From NCBI GenBank assembly GCA_022704645.1, contig JAKJGA010000105.1:1-5989 (forward strand): 5,989 nt of DNA, in the 5' to 3' direction. The DNA comes from Spirochaetota bacterium. GTDB lineage: Bacteria > Spirochaetota > UBA4802 > JAFGJZ01. The notes below the pieces were generated by a model, which saw nothing but the letters and a program-made list of their open reading frames with translations, made no database searches and was not told the DNA's origin. Positions 1 to 4,850 of the stretch are shown here, piece after piece. Numbering within the stretch: the stretch's first letter is position 1; each line of letters opens with the position of its first letter. The position numbers and the translations under genes were made by a program.

Positions 1-509
1 CCGCCCGCGCTTCCGAAATAATAGAGGCTCGAACCTTTGAGGTTTCCATTTTGATAAACCATCATCGGATCATTTTGCGCTCCCGTGAGTACCATCATTG
101 CAACACCGTCTTTATAATCCACAGATCCGCCGCCTGCTATTAGTCCAGCGCCTACGAAGATTGCATAATTATCTTTTTTATAAATGCCGTAAAAATTGGG
201 GACGATCGGTGATGGCTTTTTTGATTCGTAAACATCATTTTTCCCTAATGGTTCGGTCGCGGGTGAAATAAGTTCGCCGGAATAGGTTCTAAGTATTGTC
301 TGAGAAGAAAGATAGAGAACTACTCCGTCTTTCATGAACGCTGTTGCCGCAGGGTTGTAATGGACTGAGTCTGCGTCAGTGGATGCGTTTCTGCAGAAGG
401 TACGCAGATAGTCGGCACTCTGATTTGAGAGATAGTCAATGCTTCCGGCAAAAGCGGAAGATGCTGTGAAGATCATGGCTAATGCCGCGAGTATTCTGTT
501 AATTTTCAT
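1..509 (-). CDS. FadL/OMPP1-family outer-membrane transport protein, N-terminal part (cut by window edge)
   Basis: The reading frame begins at ATG 509-507 and stays open to position 1, giving 169 complete codons; the C-terminal part of the barrel lies outside the window. Residues 1-21 form a typical signal peptide ending in AFA, with cleavage likely before Gly22. The mature start (SIDYLSNQSADYLRTFCRNA) and the following VHYNPAATAF (residues 49-58) match the FadL N-terminal pattern, in which a hatch segment is followed by an asparagine-proline-alanine (NPA) motif. Later residues alternate polar and hydrophobic as in beta strands and include a Gly-rich stretch near residue 130. FadL-family proteins form outer-membrane beta barrels that take up hydrophobic compounds such as long-chain fatty acids; the substrate here cannot be told. 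GGAGG at 518-514 is the ribosome binding site, close to the ATG. The gene is divergent from the small lipoprotein gene. Family assignment is fairly secure; substrate is unknown. Confidence 0.8.
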   Translation of the reverse strand, partial: MKINRILAALAMIFTASSAFAGSIDYLSNQSADYLRTFCRNASTDADSVHYNPAATAFMKDGVVLYLSSQTILRTYSGELISPATEPLGKNDVYESKKPSPIVPNFYGIYKKDNYAIFVGAGLIAGGGSVDYKDGVAMMVLTGAQNDPMMVYQNGNLKGSSLYYFGSAG

Positions 510-545
510 TTTTCCTCCGAATTCAAATTCACAGTAGAAGAATAA

Positions 546-574
546 ATTAATTGAACATTTTACGAATATGTCAA
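546..574 (-). promoter_or_regulatory. Candidate sigma70-type promoter for the FadL-family gene
   Basis: On the minus strand a perfect TTGACA (574-569) is followed after 17 nt by ATTAAT (551-546), which matches four of six positions of the -10 consensus. Transcription would start near 538, leaving a leader of about 30 nt that contains the GGAGG ribosome binding site. The region is AT-rich, so chance matches to the -10 are common; the perfect -35 with ideal spacing is the main support. Confidence 0.45.
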
Positions 575-743
575 TGCTGAAATGAATATATAATGAAAAT
601 GTTTAAATATTTTTTAGACAAATAGGCTAATTGTATATTTTTTTATAGTAATAGATACCATGAAATGTTTAAAAAAAGAAAATTCCGGAGCCAGTGTACC
701 GGTTGGACGGATTTGATAAAATTTGAATAAGCACTTAATTTTC

Positions 744-773
744 TTGTATTTTTCGTAATTATTAGACTATATG
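744..773 (+). promoter_or_regulatory. Weak candidate promoter for the small lipoprotein gene
   Basis: TTGTAT (744-749, four of six matches to the -35 consensus) and TATATG (768-773, four of six to the -10) are 18 nt apart. Transcription would start near 780, just at the beginning of the leader hairpins. Both boxes are imperfect and the surroundings are AT-rich, so the exact promoter is uncertain. The codon bias of the gene suggests strong expression, which may need an upstream element or activator not recognised here. Confidence 0.3.
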
Positions 774-777
774 TCCT

Positions 778-815
778 AGCCGATTCAAAATGGACGGCTT
801 TGCCAAAAAGGCAAA
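778..815 (+). promoter_or_regulatory. Two tandem hairpins in the 5' leader of the lipoprotein gene
   Basis: AGCCG (778-782) can pair with CGGCT (795-799) across a 12-nt loop, and TTTGCC (799-804) can pair with GGCAAA (810-815) across an AAAAA loop. The two stems share T799, so they would be nearly stacked. The second ends 7 nt before the AGGAG ribosome binding site (823-827). There is no U-run after it on the plus strand, so it is not a standard terminator. A stabilising 5' leader structure is the simplest reading; this is inference from base pairing only. Confidence 0.4.
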
Positions 816-834
816 AAATTTTAGGAGAATATAG

Positions 835-1257
835 ATGAAAAAGATTTTTGCTCTCGTTTTCGCAACGGCTCTTCTTTCTGTAGTTGCATGTTCAAAAAAC
901 CCTGAAGCTCAGGCAAAAGAAATGATGAACAAGATGTCAACAGTGTTCGATACTGCTGCAACTAAACTTACTGCTGCTGGTGACGATAAAGCTGCTGCTG
1001 CTGCTCTTACTGCTTTCAGCGCAGAAATGGCTAAACTTGTAGTTGAAGGAAAAGCTTTGGAAGCAAAGAACCCTGATTACAAACTTGACGAAAAGAAAGA
1101 CGCTTTCAAAGAAGAAACTAAAAAGATGGAAGAAGCAATGAAAAAATTCCAGGAAGCTATGATGGCTTCTGCTGTTAAATATGCTGATTCTGAAGTTTTC
1201 AAGAAAGCTATCGAGGACATGCAGACTGCAATGTCTTCTGCTGACGATAAGAAGTAA
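835..1257 (+). CDS. Small Ala/Lys/Glu-rich helical lipoprotein, unknown function
   Basis: The 140-residue product starts with a lipoprotein signal peptide: MKK, a hydrophobic core, then the lipobox VVAC with Cys19 as the predicted lipidated residue, followed by SKNPEA. The absence of Asp after Cys is compatible with outer-membrane sorting by the rule known in E. coli, though sorting rules differ between groups. The mature part is rich in Ala, Lys, Glu and Met with few aromatic residues, and should be almost entirely alpha-helical, perhaps a helical hairpin or bundle. AGGAG at 823-827 lies 7 nt before the ATG. All 29 Ala codons are GCT (21) or GCA (8), with none GCC or GCG. The neighbouring minus-strand genes use GCC and GCG freely, so this bias suggests very high expression. 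I recognise no family; an abundant structural envelope lipoprotein, Lpp-like in role but not shown to be homologous, is one possibility. Confidence 0.85.
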   Translation: MKKIFALVFATALLSVVACSKNPEAQAKEMMNKMSTVFDTAATKLTAAGDDKAAAAALTAFSAEMAKLVVEGKALEAKNPDYKLDEKKDAFKEETKKMEEAMKKFQEAMMASAVKYADSEVFKKAIEDMQTAMSSADDKK

Positions 1258-1287
1258 ATTTTTCTTATAGAAGCTGTGAAAAAGCTT

Positions 1288-1321
1288 AAAAAATGCCGTC
1301 GGACTTCCGGCGGCATTTTTT
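1288..1321 (+). terminator. Rho-independent terminator between convergent lipoprotein genes
   Basis: The left arm (1288-1302, six A then TGCCGTCGG) pairs with the right arm (1307-1321, CCGGCGGCA then six T) around the 4-nt loop ACTT. One pair is T1299 with G1310: a G-U wobble in plus-strand RNA but a C-A mismatch in minus-strand RNA. The GC-rich core followed by a T-run fits a terminator for the lipoprotein gene, 30 nt after its stop. A-runs on the left arm give the minus strand a U-run too, so the same element probably also ends the OmpA-like transcript, whose stop codon is 3 nt away. Confidence 0.88.
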
Positions 1322-1324
1322 ATT

Positions 1325-1867
1325 TTATTCAATGTCGAGTTCAACTCTGCAGTTTTTATTACTGCGCGGATTTACATCAGGCAGTGTATTCGATGAACCG
1401 TTTGCTTTTGTTTCGAAGCGGTCTTTGGATATCTTGCTGTTTTTCAGGATATAAGAAAGAACTGCATCAGCTCTTTCCTGTGAAATCGCAATATTCCCTT
1501 TCTTTCCCTTCTCGGCATTTTCAGGTCCTTTCGCGCTTGCATAACCGTTAATCATTATCTTTTGACCTTCAGGAAGAGCGTTTATTATCTGAGACAAAGC
1601 AGGCAATACAATATTTTTCATATAAGAATCAAGATTTTGACCTGCTACTGAATAATTAGGATCAGTCAGTTTTAACTGTGATGATTTATAAGCAAAAGGT
1701 ATCGGTTTGACTTTGCTTTTAAATTCGGCCTTTAAAGAATCCATTGGACCGGCCTTATCCATCTGATCCTGCATTGCCGGTTTAGTATCTGCTTTCGGCT
1801 GAGCTGTTTCGCAGCCGACTGCCGCGAATATAATTGCCGCAGACAAAATAATTGAAAATAGTTTCAT
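1325..1867 (-). CDS. Lipoprotein with divergent OmpA-type C-terminal domain
   Basis: The 180-residue product has a lipoprotein signal peptide with lipobox AVGC and predicted lipidated Cys19. A polar linker (about 20-55) leads to an OmpA-like domain (about 55-180). Recognisable elements are IMINGYASAKG (104-114), at the place of the usual GHTD loop; NIAISQERADAVLSYIL (125-141), matching NxxLSxxRAxxV; and NCRVELDIE (172-180), matching the terminal NRRVEI strand. OmpA domains usually bind peptidoglycan, and a lipid-anchored one would tie the outer membrane to the wall as Pal does. Here the conserved Asp of the binding loop is replaced by Ser111, although the partner Arg132 is kept. The loop before N125 is about 6 residues longer than usual, and one Arg of NRRV is Cys173. 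Peptidoglycan binding is therefore uncertain. GGAGG at 1876-1872 precedes the ATG. The gene is monocistronic between two terminators. Confidence 0.85.
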   Translation of the reverse strand: MKLFSIILSAAIIFAAVGCETAQPKADTKPAMQDQMDKAGPMDSLKAEFKSKVKPIPFAYKSSQLKLTDPNYSVAGQNLDSYMKNIVLPALSQIINALPEGQKIMINGYASAKGPENAEKGKKGNIAISQERADAVLSYILKNSKISKDRFETKANGSSNTLPDVNPRSNKNCRVELDIE

Positions 1868-1897
1868 TCTTCCTCCGGATAATATTTTATTAAGAGA

Positions 1898-1925
1898 AGT
1901 ATATGTTTGTGAAAATAATAATCAA
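1898..1925 (-). promoter_or_regulatory. Sigma70-type promoter for the OmpA-like lipoprotein gene
   Basis: On the minus strand TTGATT (1925-1920, four of six) and TATACT (1903-1898, five of six) are separated by 16 nt. Transcription would start near 1891, giving a short leader of about 24 nt that includes the GGAGG ribosome binding site. The position between the parB terminator and the gene start is what a monocistronic gene requires. Confidence 0.55.
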
Positions 1926-1963
1926 GGCTTTTTTAAAATTGAAGTGCTGAGGCGAAATATAAT

Positions 1964-1985
1964 AAATCCCGCTTTCGCGGGATTT
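1964..1985 (-). terminator. Terminator of the parA-parB transcription unit
   Basis: AAATCCCGC (1964-1972) pairs perfectly with GCGGGATTT (1977-1985), leaving a 4-nt loop that reads GAAA on the minus strand, a stable GNRA tetraloop. The hairpin begins 2 nt after the parB stop codon. The downstream tract (ATTTATTATATTT including the end of the stem) is U-rich but not a pure U-run, so efficiency may be moderate. Confidence 0.75.
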
Positions 1986-1987
1986 GC

Positions 1988-2866
1988 TTATTTTTCAATT
2001 TTTTCGACTATGCGTTCAAAATCATCGAGAGAGTAATAGCTTATTTCTATCTTGCCTTTTCCGCCCGAATGACGTATTTCAACCTTCGTTCCGAAAAGCG
2101 AGCGGAGTTTATCTTCCATATGACGGATGTGAGCGTCTTTTTTTGATGCAGTTTTGGATGAGGCGATTTTTTCAGTTGAAGATTCATTTATAAGTTTTTC
2201 AAGCGATCTGACAGAAAGATTTTTTTCAAGAATCTGTGTATAGAAGTGAATCTGTTTATCTTCTTCAAGTGATGCGATTACTTTCGCGTGTCCCTGTGAG
2301 ATAACTCCGGCTGAAACGGCTTCCTGTATGTTTTCCGGAAGAGTAAGAAGGCGGAGTGAATTTGCAATCGTGGCTCTTTCTTTTCCGACTTTTTTTGCTA
2401 CATCCTGCTGTTTGAGTTTGAAACGGTTTATTAGAAGACGGTAAGCTTTTGCTTCCTCAATCGGATCAAGATTCTGTCTCTGAACGTTTTCTATCAGAGC
2501 TATTGAAAAGTTTGTTTCTTCATCGGCATTGATTATAATCGCTTTAATCGAAGCTTTTCCGAGATTTTTAGTGGCACGGAAACGGCGTTCTCCGGCAACG
2601 ATCTGAAAACGTCCGGCGTCTGCTTTTCTGAGAATAATCGGCTGAATTAATCCCACTGAAGAAATTGATTCGGCTAGATTGGCAATTTCTACATCATCAA
2701 AATGCATTCTCGGCTGATCGGGATTCGGATCTATTAATGAAAGCGAAATATCGCAAACACTGTCTGACTTAACCTGGGAAATTTCTTTTTCAAGGCGTTC
2801 TGCAGGTGCTGGCGAATTTATAATTATTGCGCCTAATCCTTTTCCAAGGGGCTTTTTGGGGTTCAT
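1988..2866 (-). CDS. parB: Chromosome-partition protein ParB (parS-binding CTPase, Spo0J family)
   Basis: The 292-residue product has the normal length and order for chromosomal ParB. The N-terminal KKPLGKGLGAII (4-15) is the usual ParA-interacting start. DPNPDQPR (46-53) and GLIQPIILR (72-80) open the N-terminal domain, GERRFRA (92-98) and ENVQRQNLDPIEEA (126-139) are the CTP-binding and clamp motifs, and a helix-turn-helix lies near 152-172, followed by SQGHAKVIASL (190-200). A polar linker leads to a C-terminal dimerisation segment (about 250-292). ParB loads at parS sites, spreads as a CTP-dependent clamp, and works with ParA to segregate replication origins. Its ATG overlaps the parA TGA (ATGA, 2866-2863), and only a weak GAGG lies about 10 nt upstream, so translational coupling to parA is likely. 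All signature residues I can check are present. Confidence 0.97.
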   Translation of the reverse strand: MNPKKPLGKGLGAIIINSPAPAERLEKEISQVKSDSVCDISLSLIDPNPDQPRMHFDDVEIANLAESISSVGLIQPIILRKADAGRFQIVAGERRFRATKNLGKASIKAIIINADEETNFSIALIENVQRQNLDPIEEAKAYRLLINRFKLKQQDVAKKVGKERATIANSLRLLTLPENIQEAVSAGVISQGHAKVIASLEEDKQIHFYTQILEKNLSVRSLEKLINESSTEKIASSKTASKKDAHIRHMEDKLRSLFGTKVEIRHSGGKGKIEISYYSLDDFERIVEKIEK

Positions 2867-3621
2867 TTAGCTAATACCTCGTTTGCAAGTTGTTCATAGG
2901 CTTCGCTTCCGGGGCAGATTCGGTCATATAGACCGATAGGCTTTCCGAAGGAAGGCGCTTCCGAAAGTTTTACATTTCTCGGAATGATTGTTTTGAAGAC
3001 CTTGTCATTGAAGTGTTCTTTTACGTCATTAACAACATGCTGTGAAAGCTTGGTTCTTGAATCGTACATCGTCAGAACAACGCCCTCAACGTCGAGTGAC
3101 TTATTGAGGTTTTCCTGAACCATCGAAATGATTTGAAGAAGCTGACTCAATCCTTCGAGAGCATAATACTCGCACTGAAGCGGAATCATAACAGAATTTG
3201 CGGCTATTAGAGCGTTCAATGTAAGAATTCCGAGAGAAGGAGGACAATCTATTAAAATATAGTCATAATAATCGCGTATTTTTGAAATAGCATCTCTCAT
3301 CTTGAACTCTTTGTTTTCGAGCTCCATCATATCAACCTGTGCTCCGGACAGATGAATGTTTGAAGGAACTATGTCAAGATTCGGAAATTCTGTATGATGG
3401 ATTGCATCCTCAATTTGAATTTCTCCGATTAAAACTTCATAAATTGTGTTGCCGGATTCTTCTGCGTTTATACCGACACCATAGCCGGCGTTTGCCTGAG
3501 GATCTATGTCGATTATCAGGACTTTTTTGCCTTTTTCTGAGAGAAAAGCGGCAAGATTAACCGTTGTGGTTGTTTTTCCGACTCCGCCCTTTTGGTTTGA
3601 CATTGATATTACTTTTCCCAT
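2863..3621 (-). CDS. parA: Chromosome-partition ATPase ParA (Soj family)
   Basis: The 252-residue product is a full-length chromosomal ParA/Soj with no N-terminal DNA-binding extension, unlike large plasmid ParA types. The deviant Walker A motif KGGVGKTT lies at 11-18 (signature Lys11, catalytic Lys16), Walker A' (VLIIDIDPQAN) at 34-44 and Walker B (ILIDCPPSLG) at 122-131. LTMYDSRTKLSQ and PRNVKLSEAPSFGKPI are further Soj-type blocks. ParA dimerises with ATP, binds nucleoid DNA non-specifically, and is released by ParB-stimulated hydrolysis, which moves the origin. One variation is visible: after DPQ the sequence is ANAGYGVGI, where many family members read GNATSGLGI. The start is 11 nt after the stop of the membrane-protein gene, with AAGGCGGG, overlapping that stop, as ribosome binding site; the N-terminal MGKVISMSNQKGG fits the family start. 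The gene is cotranscribed with parB. Confidence 0.97.
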   Translation of the reverse strand: MGKVISMSNQKGGVGKTTTTVNLAAFLSEKGKKVLIIDIDPQANAGYGVGINAEESGNTIYEVLIGEIQIEDAIHHTEFPNLDIVPSNIHLSGAQVDMMELENKEFKMRDAISKIRDYYDYILIDCPPSLGILTLNALIAANSVMIPLQCEYYALEGLSQLLQIISMVQENLNKSLDVEGVVLTMYDSRTKLSQHVVNDVKEHFNDKVFKTIIPRNVKLSEAPSFGKPIGLYDRICPGSEAYEQLANEVLAK

Positions 3622-3632
3622 CGATGCCCGCC

Positions 3633-4832
3633 TTATAAATAATTATGATCATCCGTTTTGGAGGATGATTTTAGAGAACGCCTTTTTTTCATGTAAAAAA
3701 GATAAGACAAAACTAGAACAATCAAAACTGTCCATACCGTGGCTCTTTTGTAATAGGGGAAAAGCCGTAAACCTTTTCCGACTATTATTGAATAAACCAA
3801 ACCGGATTCTTCGCTGAGTCTTACTGTTTTTACGATAATTTCTTCATCGGGGCTGTCAAGGTCAAGCTTTAAAATATCCCCCTGATTTTCCACCGAATAA
3901 AGAAGATTCATGTCCTTTGAATATACTTCTACCAGCCATTCTCCGCCTGAGAAAAAAACGAAAAGAGTGCTGTTTCCGGAATTCTTATTTATTTTATAAG
4001 TACGCGCAAAATCCTCAAGAAGAGAAATGTCATTTAAAATACTGTATGTTTCCATATCCCAGCCGCCGACATAGCGGAGGTTTTTTTTAACATAGTTTGT
4101 TGAATATGCCCGGATTGTTAAAAAACGCAGAAGCTCATTCATGGGATTGGATTCGTGAAAAGCCGTAAAATATGCCGTACCTTTTTCAAACGGAATTTTT
4201 CCGGAAATGACCGCTGATTTAATTCCGACAGGTGTATTTACTTCCGCAGAGAAAAAATTATCATTGGAATATGAATGAGAAACAACTACCCATCCTGCGT
4301 GCGGAAAATTAACTCCGTATTGTCTTCTTCCAAGGAAATTTTCAAAATCGCCAGTAGCTACAGAAGTGTAATATCCTGAAAGACCTATATTCGGGAAGTC
4401 ATTGTAAAACTTGAGTCTCTTTGTTGTCCTTGCGAGAAGGGGAATCGAATAATCATTGAAAACTGCTATTCCTCCTTCTGCTAAAAATGATCTGACCGCT
4501 TTTGTGACTTTCCCGTCATCTGTTTTATAATACTCTTCTTTAAGGGTAACACCTTCGAATTTTGTTCCCCTTGATAGAATGTTAATACTTGTTTCAGGTG
4601 ATATTCCGATTCCGCACGGAAAAAAGATCAGATCAAACTGATAAAGATCTTCGGCATTTTCAAGCATTCGCTCCGGAATTATTGTAAAAGGAATTTTATA
4701 TTTTCTCAGGGTATCTTCGACTGAGTCGAAACGTGCTTCCACTACAGCGACTTTTACAGGATTGAAAACTGACTGAGCATATAATCCCGGGCACAGGAAA
4801 ATCAGAAAAAAAACAGCGGCAATAAATTTCAA
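3633..4832 (-). CDS. Secreted, membrane-anchored protein with an amidotransferase-like fold, unknown function
   Basis: The 399-residue product has a cleavable signal peptide (1-19, ending LYA) and one C-terminal membrane helix (about 364-381) followed by KKRR, so the bulk should be periplasmic with a short cytoplasmic tail. Residues 24-240 resemble the class I glutamine-amidotransferase-like (ThuA/flavodoxin-type) fold: strand KVAVVEA (27-33), DLIFFPCGIG (67-76), VRSFLAEGGIAVF (113-125), and GTAYFTAFHESN (218-229) followed by a helix. The last block resembles the TSFH-type segment of other periplasmic domains of this fold. A nucleophile-acid-base triad is not evident, so a non-enzymatic binding domain is as likely as an enzyme. 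Residues about 255-355 look beta-rich and are unrecognised. The start is TTG at 4832-4830; the next Met (56) would remove the signal peptide. It overlaps the upstream stop by 4 nt and precedes parA by 11 nt. The fold assignment is inference from pattern only. Confidence 0.8.
   Translation of the reverse strand: MKFIAAVFFLIFLCPGLYAQSVFNPVKVAVVEARFDSVEDTLRKYKIPFTIIPERMLENAEDLYQFDLIFFPCGIGISPETSINILSRGTKFEGVTLKEEYYKTDDGKVTKAVRSFLAEGGIAVFNDYSIPLLARTTKRLKFYNDFPNIGLSGYYTSVATGDFENFLGRRQYGVNFPHAGWVVVSHSYSNDNFFSAEVNTPVGIKSAVISGKIPFEKGTAYFTAFHESNPMNELLRFLTIRAYSTNYVKKNLRYVGGWDMETYSILNDISLLEDFARTYKINKNSGNSTLFVFFSGGEWLVEVYSKDMNLLYSVENQGDILKLDLDSPDEEIIVKTVRLSEESGLVYSIIVGKGLRLFPYYKRATVWTVLIVLVLSYLFYMKKRRSLKSSSKTDDHNYL
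3648..3669 (-). repeat. Short inverted repeat at the end of the membrane-protein gene, upstream of parA
   Basis: ATCATCC (3648-3654) and GGATGAT (3663-3669) form a perfect 7-bp inverted repeat with an 8-nt spacer. It lies inside the last codons of the upstream gene, 26 nt before the parA ATG. No U-run follows it on the minus strand, so it does not look like a terminator. It could act in mRNA processing or be a chance repeat. Confidence 0.3.
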
Positions 4833-4850
4833 ATGCTTCCCCCAAGGAGT
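4829..4850 (-). promoter_or_regulatory. Translation start site: TTG overlapping the upstream TGA (TTGA)
   Basis: On the minus strand a GGGGG run (4843-4839) lies 6 nt before TTG (4832-4830), whose last two bases begin the TGA stop (4831-4829) of the upstream gene. Only this start yields the full signal peptide, since the next in-frame Met is residue 56. The overlap suggests that ribosomes finishing the upstream frame reinitiate here, fixing the ratio of the two proteins. Confidence 0.65.

Larger units (their letters stand above)
510..834. other. Divergent intergenic region between the FadL-family gene and the small lipoprotein gene
   Basis: This 325-base gap holds the promoters and leaders of two divergent genes. 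It is very AT-rich except for a GC-richer patch at about 684-711 and the leader hairpins at 778-815. The only small frame I noticed is ATG 660 to TGA 716 (18 codons); it lacks a ribosome binding site and is not called. I see no tRNA, long repeat or transposon end here. Regulator-binding sites are possible but none is recognised. Confidence 0.7.

Noticed and set aside
660..716. Possible 18-codon small protein in the intergenic region
   Set aside because: There is no ribosome binding site before the ATG, and nothing in the product suggests a real peptide.
978..1012. Run of GCT codons as a possible microsatellite
   Set aside because: Only five consecutive GCT codons occur, and they fit the Ala-rich composition and codon preference of the gene, with no sign of an expandable repeat.
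937..1344. Minus-strand open frame of 135 codons opposite the small lipoprotein gene
   Set aside because: It is antisense to a gene with lipobox, ribosome binding site and codon bias, it runs through the terminator hairpin, and its Ser/Phe-rich product is what the complement of Lys/Glu/Ala-rich codons gives.
1276..1551. Plus-strand open frame starting before the terminator and running opposite the OmpA-like gene
   Set aside because: It crosses the terminator hairpin, has no ribosome binding site, and opposes a clear lipoprotein gene.
3506..3817. Plus-strand open frames opposite parA and the end of the membrane-protein gene
   Set aside because: They are shadows of well-supported minus-strand genes and show no domain or start signal.
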